64,000 bases of DNA from Caulobacter sp. S45. Its GTDB lineage: Bacteria > Pseudomonadota > Alphaproteobacteria > Caulobacterales > Caulobacteraceae. How positions within the stretch are numbered: the first letter of the stretch is position 1; each line of letters starts with the position of its first letter. Under the pieces are notes generated by a model, which saw only the letters and a list, made by a program, of their open reading frames with translations, was not told the DNA's origin and made no database searches. The position numbers and the translations under genes were made by a program. The stretch lies in the NCBI RefSeq assembly GCF_009765965.1, contig NZ_LMUL01000002.1:24557-88556 (forward strand), given 5' to 3'. Below, one piece after another: positions 17,601 to 26,483 of this stretch.

Positions 17601-17627
17601 CCCGTGTGACAGCGACCGTGACACGGG
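17601..17627. terminator. Stem-loop after the plus-strand XRE gene
   Basis: CCCGTGT (17601-17607) pairs with ACACGGG (17621-17627) across 13 nt, 50 bp after the XRE stop. The sequence then becomes AT-rich (about 17655-17750), with TATCATTATAAATAG at 17728-17742 as a probable promoter for the next gene. Confidence 0.4.
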
Positions 17628-17767
17628 GCGGCCGAACGCCCGCCATCACCGAACTTTATGCATCTGAATTCATTGCCTTAATACCACTTGCGCGACCGAC
17701 GCGACAATGGAAGCCTCGCCCTGTAGTATCATTATAAATAGCGCAGTGTGACAAGGAGGGTCTTCCT

Positions 17768-19456
17768 TTGAATCCGGTCGAAATGATCCTTCTGAACGAA
17801 GGCCCCGGGCTCTCATCCGACATCGCCCGTAAGCTGGTGGCGCAAGGCATGTCCCCCGATGTGGCGCGGCAGCGGATCAGCCGCGCGGGCCCCAATGTTC
17901 ATCGTCTCATGGGATTGGTGTTTCCTCGAAACGCAAGGTTCCTCTACCACGTCAAGCACGACGGCAAGGAAGTCTACTGGCGCTCGCTGGCGCGCGACAT
18001 CCACGAGGCCAGCCCAGCCTACGGTCCGGCCTTGGCGGCGCTGCAGGCGCGCGATGGTGTCGTCCCATTGGACGAGTTTTCGATCATCAGCGGATCGCCG
18101 ATCCGGCAAAAGGGCCAGGTCTCCAGCGAAACGGTCCTGCAGCGCCTCGAAGCGGTTCACCTCGTCGAACGAGGGGAACTGCAGGGTCTGGGCCCCGTCG
18201 TTTCGCTGCGGGCGGATGGATACCTTGGCCACCCGAACTATCAGCGGCTGAGGGCTCGGATCCTGGTCGAGAAGATGCTGCTGCTGGCGCTACGGGACTG
18301 GGCGAGGCGGCTCGGCGTGGCCAGCTACGACAAGATCGAAATCCGCGGGGAGGCCGATCACCTGCCCACCTTCGGGACCTTCAACTGGGATCTCTGCGGA
18401 CCGTCCTATATGACGCCGATTGTCCGCCGCCGAAAAGACGGCGCTCCCCAGCCGGGATTTCTCGTCGCCGATGTGATCGCCGGGGCGGCCGTCAACGAAC
18501 ACGCCGTCGCGGCCTTCGTTCGCAAGTTCACCCTGTCGAGCTACCTGAAGAACCTGCCCCCGTTCCTGCCGATCCTGATGGCGGACGGCTTCACCCAGGA
18601 GGCGTTCAATCTCGGCCGCCAAAAGGGTCTGATGCTGGCGACACCGAAGAATCTGTTCGGCCGGGACGTCGCCGTCGGCTTGGCCACGCTACTTGAGACC
18701 CTCAGCAAGGCTGCCGCGATCGCGGTCGCCAAGCCGGAAGTGATCGGCGAGCTCTTCGACAAGCTGGGCAGCATCCATGGGGCCGATCGAAATCTGCGCG
18801 GCTCCTTGTTCGAACTCGTCGTCGGCCACGTCGTACAGGCGCGCTTCGGCGGCTCGATCGACATCAACCACCTCGTCCGTCTCGACGATTTCCGCGCCGA
18901 GATCGATGTGCGCCGGATCGTCGCCGGCGAGGTCTGGATCTACGAGTGCAAGGGCTACCAGCCCGATCACCTGATAGATGTCGAGGAGATCGATAAGTGG
19001 CTGACGGACACGGTGCCCGGGCTCTACCGGGCCACCAAGTCGGAGGATCGATTCAACAGCTCTGAAATCCACTTCGAGTTCTGGACCAGCGGCGGATTCA
19101 CTGATGCCGCGGTCGCCCGGCTGGAGGAAGCGCGCTCCAAAACGCGCCGGTACGCCATCGGTTGGAAGACCGGTCCCGACGTCCGCGCGGAACTTGCGCG
19201 ATTGTCGGCGTCGGGAATGGCCACGATGTTCGACCAGCACTTCCTGAAACATCCGGTCGCCGTGTTCAATCGTCGGTACGACGGCGCGGGGGCTCTCGCG
19301 AACCTCGATTTCGATGTCCCGGACGACGACGGCGCCTTCCCCCTCATCCCCACTTTACCGCGACCATCTCCGCCGTCCCCTGCTGACAGCAGAGCCCAAA
19401 TCCAAGCCCTGCTGGCCTATGACCGGTCTCCGAAGGGCGCCGCCGCCGCCGAGTAG
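17768..19456 (+). CDS. Putative PD-(D/E)XK nuclease, defence-associated
   Basis: A 562-aa protein I cannot assign to a named family. The start is a TTG placed 7 nt after a near-ideal AAGGAGG. The first ~140 residues look like winged-helix modules (LQRLEAVHLVERGEL). A middle block has FNWDLCGPSYM and PGFLVADVI. Around 345-400 lies a restriction-endonuclease-like signature: E349 (SLFELVVG), D380 (AEIDVRRI) and E393-x-K395 (VWIYECKGY). This arrangement is the PD-(D/E)XK pattern. It ends 10 bp from the 3' end of the Gabija-like helicase gene, tail to tail. Most likely a DNA-targeting defence protein, by motif and context only. Confidence 0.7.
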   Translation: MNPVEMILLNEGPGLSSDIARKLVAQGMSPDVARQRISRAGPNVHRLMGLVFPRNARFLYHVKHDGKEVYWRSLARDIHEASPAYGPALAALQARDGVVPLDEFSIISGSPIRQKGQVSSETVLQRLEAVHLVERGELQGLGPVVSLRADGYLGHPNYQRLRARILVEKMLLLALRDWARRLGVASYDKIEIRGEADHLPTFGTFNWDLCGPSYMTPIVRRRKDGAPQPGFLVADVIAGAAVNEHAVAAFVRKFTLSSYLKNLPPFLPILMADGFTQEAFNLGRQKGLMLATPKNLFGRDVAVGLATLLETLSKAAAIAVAKPEVIGELFDKLGSIHGADRNLRGSLFELVVGHVVQARFGGSIDINHLVRLDDFRAEIDVRRIVAGEVWIYECKGYQPDHLIDVEEIDKWLTDTVPGLYRATKSEDRFNSSEIHFEFWTSGGFTDAAVARLEEARSKTRRYAIGWKTGPDVRAELARLSASGMATMFDQHFLKHPVAVFNRRYDGAGALANLDFDVPDDDGAFPLIPTLPRPSPPSPADSRAQIQALLAYDRSPKGAAAAE

Positions 19457-19466
19457 GCCGGCGCGG

Positions 19467-21191
19467 TCAGATCTGGGTCACAGAGACGCTGGCGCCCGTG
19501 CCGGCTATCAGCGCCCGGAGCCGTTCGGCCTGGGTTCGCGGCAAGGCGATCACCAACAGCCGCTCCGCCCGCGAGGCGCCCACATAGATTTTCCGCGCCT
19601 CCTCATTGTCGGCGGCCGCGCCGCCGGCCGTCAGATGATCGATGATCCCCTTGGCCGTCGTGGTCATCACGACGCAAACGGCGGGAAACTCCATGCCCTT
19701 GACGCTGTGGATGGTCCGCGCCGGGTGGCCGTTCGGGGGTCCAGCGGCAAGGGCCTTGCCCAGGTCATCGTTCGATCGGAGCTTTTGCTTGATCGTTCCG
19801 CCCCCGAGCGGGAGCAGGGGCTCGAAAAGGCGGCGTGCTTCATCGAGCCACGCCTGCGCCGTCGCGAACCGCTCGGCGCGGAACTTCAAGGCGTCGGCGA
19901 TCGCGAGCGCGCTCGGGCGCCAGTCTGCGGGCTCGATATCTGCCTCGCTCAGATGCTGATGGTAGGTCTTGACCCCAAGCTGGCCGGCAACCTGGAGCAT
20001 GATCCGATGGATCGCCTCCAAGGCCTCCTTGCGCCCTCCCATCTCGAACGAGAAATGGAAGTCGCTGATGGCGACGGCCAGCCGGTAGCTGAGGTCGCGA
20101 ACGCCATCATCAGGGGGATGCCCCAAGGCGTTGGCCCCGGTCCGCCGTGTGGCGGCCACCACGGGGCAGTCCTCCGCGGCGAGGCCCAGGGCGTGCGTCA
20201 GCTCGCGGAACGTCACCCCGATGGCGGCAGGCACGCCGCGGCCGGAATAGGACAGGATCCGCACCGCGGTCGGCTCATCCCGGTGCACTCCGAGCGCCTC
20301 ATCGATCAGGGCTCGTTGAGGGGCCGGGCGCAGGGCGACGATCCCCCGCGCGATGTGCCGGCTGGACCGAAAGTTGCCCGACATCGGCAGGCGCTCGGCG
20401 TCGGGGAAGCTCTGGGCGAACTGGATCAGCTCGTGGGTCACCCCGCCGCGGAAGCCGTAGATCGCCTGGTTGGGATCGCAAATGACTTTCACCGGCGTGC
20501 CTGCCTTGCGGAACCAGTCGATGATCTCAAGGTCGACGGGATTGCAGTCCTGGGCTTCGTCGACGATCAGCTCTTGGAAGCGGCCAGCCAAGGCTGGACC
20601 CAGCGCCGCGCCGCACGCCGGGTCACGAAGCCGCTTCAAGGCGACCTCCCGGGCGTCGGCGAAATCGAGCTCGCCGCGGTCAAGGAGCCGTTGGCGCAGG
20701 TTCCGAGCCGCCGTCTCATGGGCCTTGATGCTTCCGCGAAAGCCGGCGCGGGTGAGTTTCTCCGCGATCGCCGCGCCGGTCGACCGATCGAAACAGTCCA
20801 ACTTCAGGACCTGCGCCCCGTCATAGGGCTGGATGTCCCGGGCATCCTTGTCGGGGATCAACCTTGGTCGTTCCGCGCAGCCGTCGATCCCGAACGGCGC
20901 GATGAAAAGTTGCCACAGGAAGGCGTCGAAGGTGCCGATGAAATGCGGGAAGGCTGGCGTGTCGATTAGCCCTTCCCGGCGGAGCCTGTCTTCAAGCTCC
21001 GAAACCGCCGCGATGGTGAAGGACAGAAACGCGATCCCGCGGCCCGATCCCCGGGCGGACATGCAGCGCCGCGCCCGTTCAACCATCACCCGGGTCTTGC
21101 CCGCCCCTGGGCAGGCCGCCACGAAGGCCGAACCGCCGTGCGCGATGACGCGGGCCTGTTCGTCCGTGGGCTTGAACGGCTTGGTGATCAC
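19467..21191 (-). CDS. gajB: UvrD-type helicase, GajB-like
   Basis: A 574-aa SF1 helicase: Walker A ACPGAGKT (26-33), ELIVDEAQDCNP (motif II), IYGFRGG, HSVKGMEFPAVCVV (motif V) and YVGASRAERLLVIAL (motif VI). The start is the GTG at 21191, in a GTGA overlap with the upstream nuclease gene, so the two are translationally coupled; the frame upstream of it is antisense noise. An OLD-family nuclease followed by a UvrD-like helicase is the definition of class 2 OLD/Gabija loci, in which GajA and GajB form an anti-phage complex. It is somewhat longer than the ~500-aa GajB described from Bacillus. Confidence 0.82.
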   Translation of the reverse strand: MITKPFKPTDEQARVIAHGGSAFVAACPGAGKTRVMVERARRCMSARGSGRGIAFLSFTIAAVSELEDRLRREGLIDTPAFPHFIGTFDAFLWQLFIAPFGIDGCAERPRLIPDKDARDIQPYDGAQVLKLDCFDRSTGAAIAEKLTRAGFRGSIKAHETAARNLRQRLLDRGELDFADAREVALKRLRDPACGAALGPALAGRFQELIVDEAQDCNPVDLEIIDWFRKAGTPVKVICDPNQAIYGFRGGVTHELIQFAQSFPDAERLPMSGNFRSSRHIARGIVALRPAPQRALIDEALGVHRDEPTAVRILSYSGRGVPAAIGVTFRELTHALGLAAEDCPVVAATRRTGANALGHPPDDGVRDLSYRLAVAISDFHFSFEMGGRKEALEAIHRIMLQVAGQLGVKTYHQHLSEADIEPADWRPSALAIADALKFRAERFATAQAWLDEARRLFEPLLPLGGGTIKQKLRSNDDLGKALAAGPPNGHPARTIHSVKGMEFPAVCVVMTTTAKGIIDHLTAGGAAADNEEARKIYVGASRAERLLVIALPRTQAERLRALIAGTGASVSVTQI

Positions 21192-23119
21192 ACCACCAAG
21201 GCCTCGATGGCCAGCTTTAGATAGCCGGGCACGGTGAAGGCGGCGTCCTGGTTGATCGCATCGGCCAACACCTGGGCGTAGTCGCCCTTCCGGGTGGTCT
21301 CGAACAGCTTCTGAACTGCGGCCGCCTGCGCAGCCCCGGCCTGACTCACCGCAGCGTCCCACTTCGCCCCTGATTGCGGATGAAGGACTTCGTAGGCCGC
21401 CTTCATCGTGGCCGCATTACCGGCGCGCACTAGCTCGCTTTCCAGCGAATAGTCATTGACGATGACGTCGAGCAGCGCCTCGGCGCCCAACCCCTTGGCC
21501 AACGCGGTCAGCTTACGCTTGCGCGCGGCCCCCGGCGTCTCCTGCCCGGCCGCTACATCCCCGCCGTCCCCATCGGTCAAAACGACCAGCCGGTCGGCGA
21601 TACGCACGTCCTCGTAGGCGGTGAGCAACAACTTCGCATAGGGGTCGAAATCGACGCCGTCGATTGGGACGAACACCGCCGAGCGGAACAGCCGCAGCTT
21701 TTCGACATCGTCCTTCAGGATGATTTTCTTGGCGATCACCGGCAGCAACAGGGCTTCGGCGATGCCCTCCACCAGCAACACCCGCCCTCCGAACAGGAAG
21801 GCCGACTTCGTCACATCGAGATAGCGGTCGATCTTGCGCCGCTCGATGTCGGTCAGCGCCAGCTTCGCGAGCGGGATACACCGGGTGACCCGCCGGGGCC
21901 GACCGGCCGCAATAACGGGGTTCGGCTCGATCTCGGGCATGATCTCGGCCGGGACGCCAGCCAAGGGCTGGGCCGGCTCCTCTGTCGCAGCCGCCACCTC
22001 GGGAACAGGGTCGGGGGCTGGCGGCAAATGGGACCGGAAGAACACGAGCTTCCGGCTCTCGACCCAGGCGGACAGATTGGGCGAATGGGTCGCCACAATG
22101 ATCTGAAGTTCACCTGCGGGTCCTTGGTGACCTTCGCGCGGGATACGCGACTTGGTCGCCTGTTCATCCAAGAAGCTCAACACCGCGGCCTGAAGTTGCG
22201 GGTGCAGGTGCGCCTCGGGCTCTTCGACCAGAAACAGGGTCAGGTCCGCGTCATTCACCTTCTCCAGCTCCACCGCGATGGTGGCCATGTAGAGAAGGTT
22301 GGCGTAGCCGTGGCCGGAGTAGCGCAGATCTTCCGGCTCGATCCCGTGATCGGCCAGCTTGAACCTGAGATCGCGAGCGATATCGATCAGCTTCTCCTCG
22401 CTCGCAAAGCCGAGCGAGGCGGCTTGGCGCCGAACGCCCGCCGTCAGCGCCGACAGGCCAATTTCAACCGCGCCGCCGACCTTGCCGAGAATGTCAGCGT
22501 CGGCGCCTCGACGCAGCGCCTTGGCGACTTCCTCTGGCGAACCGCCGTCCAGGAAGTGGTTGAGCAAGGCATAGATCCGGGTCGGATTGCCGGACGCCAG
22601 CGCGCGTTTGGCGTCGCGGAGCGGCGGCAGATAGACGTGACGAACGCACTCATGACAGCCGGGCTCGGGGTTGCCCCGTTGGCTGCCGGCCCACACCTGG
22701 GGTCGGACGGGGAAGCGTCCCGTGGTCTCGTCGTATTTCACGCCGAAGACACAACCCGAGATGGCCGTATCGGTCGCGGCGGTAATCAAGCGCCCTCGTT
22801 GTCCGGGGCTCAGGTCCGTGAAGGCCCCGCTGAGTTCAAACATCCTGTTTGAGCTGCCGAACCGAATATCTGTGGTTTCGCAGTAAATCTCCCGGCGGCC
22901 CCCGAGAGGCTGGGTTAAGAGCCGGATCGCGTCGATGGCGTTGCTTTTGCCGCCATTGTTCTCACCGACAAGGATTGTCAGGTCCTTGCACAGTGGGATT
23001 TCCGTCTGCTCGAAGGAGCGGAAGTTTTTGAGCCCGAGTTTCTCTAGGTACACCAGGCCCTCCCGCATCGCGTCGGGCCATCGATCTAAACCGATTCCAG
23101 GCTCCGCATTTGGCGCCAT
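21188..23119 (-). CDS. gajA: OLD-family ATPase/TOPRIM nuclease, GajA-like
   Basis: A 643-aa protein with an ABC-type ATPase interrupted in the OLD manner: GLKNFRSF, Walker A GENNGGKS (about 52-59), the signature-like YSGHGYANLLYMA, Walker B FLVEEPEAHLHP and the H-loop IIVATHSPNLS. A C-terminal TOPRIM domain follows, with Glu in VLLVEGIAEALLLP and acidic VVLTDGDGGD. GajA is a DNA-nicking nuclease relieved of inhibition when phage replication depletes NTPs. The start is uncertain: ATGs at 23119 and 23068 and a TTG at 23146 are possible, none with a clear ribosome-binding site. Its leader carries a GGTAGCTA-type repeat also found at parA. Confidence 0.82.
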   Translation of the reverse strand: MAPNAEPGIGLDRWPDAMREGLVYLEKLGLKNFRSFEQTEIPLCKDLTILVGENNGGKSNAIDAIRLLTQPLGGRREIYCETTDIRFGSSNRMFELSGAFTDLSPGQRGRLITAATDTAISGCVFGVKYDETTGRFPVRPQVWAGSQRGNPEPGCHECVRHVYLPPLRDAKRALASGNPTRIYALLNHFLDGGSPEEVAKALRRGADADILGKVGGAVEIGLSALTAGVRRQAASLGFASEEKLIDIARDLRFKLADHGIEPEDLRYSGHGYANLLYMATIAVELEKVNDADLTLFLVEEPEAHLHPQLQAAVLSFLDEQATKSRIPREGHQGPAGELQIIVATHSPNLSAWVESRKLVFFRSHLPPAPDPVPEVAAATEEPAQPLAGVPAEIMPEIEPNPVIAAGRPRRVTRCIPLAKLALTDIERRKIDRYLDVTKSAFLFGGRVLLVEGIAEALLLPVIAKKIILKDDVEKLRLFRSAVFVPIDGVDFDPYAKLLLTAYEDVRIADRLVVLTDGDGGDVAAGQETPGAARKRKLTALAKGLGAEALLDVIVNDYSLESELVRAGNAATMKAAYEVLHPQSGAKWDAAVSQAGAAQAAAVQKLFETTRKGDYAQVLADAINQDAAFTVPGYLKLAIEALVV

Positions 23120-23186
23120 GGTGAAGCCTGGGTTGTGTTCGGGCAATACGCTGCGGACATGGCGCGCGTGAAGCCATCTTCAGACC

Positions 23187-23203
23187 GCTAGCTACTAGCT
23201 ACC
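23187..23203. repeat. GGTAGCTA-family site upstream of gajA
   Basis: On the minus strand this reads GGTAGCTAGTAGCTAGC, closely related to GGTAGCTATCTAGTA-GCTAC in the parA promoter (2977-2996). It lies between the DUF2274 gene and gajA, about 70-85 bp upstream of the preferred gajA start. It may be a binding site of the plasmid partition regulator or an outlying centromere-like site. Confidence 0.5.
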
Positions 23204-23217
23204 ATATGGTTTGGGCG

Positions 23218-23469
23218 CTATTCCGCTGCCGCCTGCTGGCGACCATTGCGCCACGTCCGAAACGCGCGGTCCGATTGGATATAGGTCTCCAGCATGTGCG
23301 GGATCAGGGCCTCCAGCTCCACCTCGACGCCATAAGCTTCCTTGTAGGCGGCCCGGTAGGCCTCCAGCTCCTGACAGAGGCGGCCTTTGAGGCTGAGCCG
23401 AAGGTGCTTGGGTTCGTCGATCTCGATCTTGGGCAGGGCGACATGGGCCTGGTCACGCGTGCGCGCCAT
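23218..23469 (-). CDS. DUF2274 protein, end of trb operon
   Basis: An 83-aa basic protein (KIEIDEPKHLRLSLKGRLCQ, EALIPHMLETYIQSDRAF). DUF2274 genes characteristically follow trbI in alphaproteobacterial Trb clusters. This one is 34 bp after trbI on the same strand. The first half looks like a ribbon-helix-helix DNA-binding fold, so it may regulate transfer genes; this is inferred from pattern. Confidence 0.8.
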   Translation of the reverse strand: MARTRDQAHVALPKIEIDEPKHLRLSLKGRLCQELEAYRAAYKEAYGVEVELEALIPHMLETYIQSDRAFRTWRNGRQQAAAE

Positions 23470-23503
23470 AAGCGGTCCTTTCTGAGGGTATGGAAAACTT
23501 TAG

Positions 23504-24754
23504 TCAGTAGGGTTCGAGCACCAGGTCCTTGCTGACTAGAACGGTGAGCGGCCAGCCCGGGCGGACCTTGATGGTCGGCTGCCGGTTCAGCTCGCGATCG
23601 ACGAAACGCTGCCCAACCTGCGACGCCTGCGAGGAGACCCCGCCGGCGGCGTCGTTGAGCACCAGGTTGCCGCTGGAGCGCGCCGCCGAGTTCTCGGCGA
23701 TGGCGCCGCCCACGGTGATCGCGGTTGAAAGCGCGATCGCGCGCATCATGGGACTGATGTGGCTGTCGACCTGGTCGGCGAGACCGCTGGCGCCGGACAG
23801 GTCGGCGCCCGTCATGACACCAAGATCGATGGACCGCCCATCCGGCAGGATGATGCGGTTCCACACGATCAGGGCACGGTTCTGGCCATAGGCGACCTGG
23901 CTGTCGTACTTGCCGACCAGCCGGGCGCCCTGGGGGATAAGAAGAGTCCGGCCCGTGGCGTGGTCAAAAACGCCTTCGGTCACCTGGGCGATGATCTCGC
24001 CCGGCAAATCCGAGTTGAGCGCCGTGATGAGCGCGGCCGGGATGATGCTGCCGGCCTTCACTTCGAAGGGCGAGACGGGGTGCTGATAGGCGTCGGCCAC
24101 GTAGTCAGCCTTTTGGCCGGCGCTTTCGATAAAGGCGCGCTTTTGATCCTGCATGTTCTGGACGGCGCTGGCTGGAAGCATCCGGTCGGCCGCACCCGCG
24201 CCGCCAGCTGGGCCGGACGGCGTCGCGCCTGGCGCCAGCGCAGGGACCGCGAGGGGAAAACCCGAGTAGGCCGGCGCCTGGGTCGGCGCTGGGACGCCAT
24301 CGGACCCGTGTGCGAAAAACGGGCTGGCTGTGCGGGCGTTGCGCGCCATGTCGATCGACTGCTGCTGGTCGGGGGAGGGGGCCTGGACCCGCGTCGCACC
24401 CGTGGCCGCGTTCCCCGGCGCCGTCGTCTCCCCGTTCGGCAGGCTCGATGCCGCCGGCGCCTGGCCGATTGGCCCGTTCGGATCGCCGTAGCTCTTGGCC
24501 AGGGTCCCGAAGTCCGGCCCGGCGAGGCTTCCGCCCGGCGTGGCGGTCTTGTCGGCATCGCCCGGCCCCTTGGCCACGGGCTTGTTCGGCCGAAAGCCGA
24601 TCATCAGGGCGACGGCGAAGATGACCAGGACCGTCACGGCAATGGCCGCGACCACCTGGCGGCGATAGCGGGTGACCGGGTTGCGGGGCACGCCGAGAAT
24701 GGCGGCCGCCGGCGCCTTGGGCTCCGGCCCGCCGACGGAGGCGGTATCGCTCAT
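23504..24754 (-). CDS. trbI: TrbI/VirB10 conjugal transfer protein
   Basis: A 416-aa VirB10-type protein. A short cytoplasmic N-terminus (NPVTRYRRQVV) leads to one transmembrane helix (about 31-52), a long Pro/Gly/Ala-rich periplasmic linker and the conserved beta-barrel domain: VKAGSIIPAALITALNSDLPG, LLIPQGARLVGKYDS, NRIILPDGRSIDL. It spans both membranes and links the inner-membrane ATPases to the outer-membrane pore of the mating apparatus. It overlaps trbG by 4 bp (ATGA). Confidence 0.95.
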   Translation of the reverse strand: MSDTASVGGPEPKAPAAAILGVPRNPVTRYRRQVVAAIAVTVLVIFAVALMIGFRPNKPVAKGPGDADKTATPGGSLAGPDFGTLAKSYGDPNGPIGQAPAASSLPNGETTAPGNAATGATRVQAPSPDQQQSIDMARNARTASPFFAHGSDGVPAPTQAPAYSGFPLAVPALAPGATPSGPAGGAGAADRMLPASAVQNMQDQKRAFIESAGQKADYVADAYQHPVSPFEVKAGSIIPAALITALNSDLPGEIIAQVTEGVFDHATGRTLLIPQGARLVGKYDSQVAYGQNRALIVWNRIILPDGRSIDLGVMTGADLSGASGLADQVDSHISPMMRAIALSTAITVGGAIAENSAARSSGNLVLNDAAGGVSSQASQVGQRFVDRELNRQPTIKVRPGWPLTVLVSKDLVLEPY

Positions 24755-25770
24755 CCGCGGCTCCCCGTGCGGGTGATGCGCACGATGGTCTGCGGCTTCT
24801 CGCCCAAGCGCAGCTCGGCCACGTCGATCAGTCGATCGACGATGTAGAAGTCGCCTTTGACCCTGTAGTTGACCAGCTCGGCCTGACCGCCGGGGCCGAC
24901 CAAGAACAGAGGCGGCGCAGCGCTCGAGCCCATGGTGGCGGGAAACTGCAGATAGGTCTTGGATCCGTCGTCGAACACCCGCGAGGGTTCCCAGGGCGGC
25001 GCATGCTTGGCCTTCGGATGCTCGATGCGGTAGCCAAAGTTCAGGCGGTCGATCGGCAGGTTCGCCTGCACGACCGGCGCGGCGTGGGCGGCGGCCGCGG
25101 TCTCGGCCAGGAGCTTGGCCTGAGCGGCGGCGGCCTGAGCCTCGCGCATGTCGTCGAGCGGATAATTCCAGGAGATGACGCTGGTGTAGATCGGCTCGTC
25201 GTGGCTGACCGCCTCCAGGAAATAGGTTCGTTGGTCGGTCGTCAGCACCAGGTTGGTCCGCTGGCCGCCGCGCACGGGCTTGAGCACCACCTCGACCTGC
25301 GCCCGGTCGCCGGCTCCTTGGCTGGTCTCGCCCACCGACCAGCGGATGGTGTCGCCCGCGGCCTTAGAGATCAGATGCTCGCCCGGCCGAAGCACGATGG
25401 TGGTCAAGAAGCGGGGACTGGCGTCGATCCGATAAAGACGTCCCGCCTCGTAGTCATAGATCAGCGCGGCGTTGACGAAGGCATTGGGCGCCGGACCAGA
25501 CAAGGCGGCGGCGTTGGCGGCGCGAATGGCCCGCATCTGCGGCGTGACCGCCTCACGGCGGCGCTTGGCCATCGGCGGGACGGCGGGCGGCGGGGTTGCG
25601 GCCGGCGCGGTCGCCAACCGCGCGTAGGGGACCGGCGCGGGCGGCAGGTTTGCGGGCGCGGGCGCCGAAGCTGGCGGGATAGGCCCCGGCGCGGCGTCAG
25701 CCACGGGCGAGACGGCAAGGGCAAGGCTCGCGACGGCGGCGACCCTGAGAAGTGTGCTGGGCGTCGCCAT
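24751..25770 (-). CDS. trbG: TrbG/VirB9 conjugal transfer protein
   Basis: A 339-aa VirB9 homologue. The signal peptide runs from MATPSTLLRVAAVASLALAV to the VADA site. A Pro/Ala-rich stretch follows, then the VirB9 beta domains: LYRIDASPRFLTTIVLRPGE and the C-terminal NFGYRIEH and VFDDGSKTYLQFP blocks. It forms the outer-membrane core with TrbI and the TrbK/VirB7-like lipoprotein. The ATG at 25770 lies 2 bp after trbF's stop, and the longer frame upstream is antisense. Confidence 0.93.
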   Translation of the reverse strand: MATPSTLLRVAAVASLALAVSPVADAAPGPIPPASAPAPANLPPAPVPYARLATAPAATPPPAVPPMAKRRREAVTPQMRAIRAANAAALSGPAPNAFVNAALIYDYEAGRLYRIDASPRFLTTIVLRPGEHLISKAAGDTIRWSVGETSQGAGDRAQVEVVLKPVRGGQRTNLVLTTDQRTYFLEAVSHDEPIYTSVISWNYPLDDMREAQAAAAQAKLLAETAAAAHAAPVVQANLPIDRLNFGYRIEHPKAKHAPPWEPSRVFDDGSKTYLQFPATMGSSAAPPLFLVGPGGQAELVNYRVKGDFYIVDRLIDVAELRLGEKPQTIVRITRTGSRG

Positions 25771-25772
25771 GC

Positions 25773-26459
25773 TTAGAGCTCCCGACTCCATTGGAATGAG
25801 GTGATGAGCAGACCGAGCGGGTTGGCCCGTAGCTCCGCTTCGTTCAGCGGCGGCTTCTGCGTGGTGGTGAAAAGGCCCGTCCAGTTGGAGGTCTCGCCCC
25901 GGCCGCCCTGGTCGTAAACCGTCTCGCGCCACTGGACTTGGTAGGTCTTGGGCGAGCGCGGCAGCACTGAGACGACCTCGACGTCGACGGCCTCCTGGCC
26001 GACCTTGGCGAAGGGGTCGTTGGTCCGCGCGTAGGCGGTCAGCTGGACCCCGGCCTCGGCGGAGACGAAGTGATAGGCGTTGGTCCAGTTCTGCCGGACG
26101 ATGATCGGGTCTGTGCTCTTGGAGCGAACCAGGCGCACCCAGTCGGCGACGAAGTAACCCAACTCGGCCTGGCTGGGGCTGTAGCCCGCGCCGGCGACCT
26201 CGATCCGGCCGGGCCGTCCGTACTTGTCGACCGGAATCACGTAGGTGGCGATGTGGGTGTTCTGGCGCTCGTAGACATAGCCGCCGAAGGTGGCCAGCTC
26301 GAGGGCCAGAAGACCGAAGGCCATCATGCGCCAGTTGCGCGCGCTGACGACGGACGAGCCGATGCGCTGGTCCCACTCCTGGGCGGCGCGCCGATAGGGC
26401 GTATCGACGGGGGTGGAGTCGCCATAGCGCTCCTGGGGTCGCGAGAAGGCCGACTTCAT
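25773..26459 (-). CDS. trbF: TrbF/VirB8 conjugal transfer protein
   Basis: A 228-aa VirB8-type inner-membrane protein. A short cytoplasmic N-terminus (YRRAAQEWDQRIGSSVVSARNW) precedes one transmembrane helix (about 46-63) and a periplasmic NTF2-like domain with YVIPVDKYGRPG, FVADWVRLVRSKSTDPIIV and VQWRETVYD. It nucleates assembly of the secretion channel. It starts 24 bp after trbL. Confidence 0.95.
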   Translation of the reverse strand: MKSAFSRPQERYGDSTPVDTPYRRAAQEWDQRIGSSVVSARNWRMMAFGLLALELATFGGYVYERQNTHIATYVIPVDKYGRPGRIEVAGAGYSPSQAELGYFVADWVRLVRSKSTDPIIVRQNWTNAYHFVSAEAGVQLTAYARTNDPFAKVGQEAVDVEVVSVLPRSPKTYQVQWRETVYDQGGRGETSNWTGLFTTTQKPPLNEAELRANPLGLLITSFQWSREL

Positions 26460-26483
26460 GGCTGGGGGGAAGCTCCCATGGCG

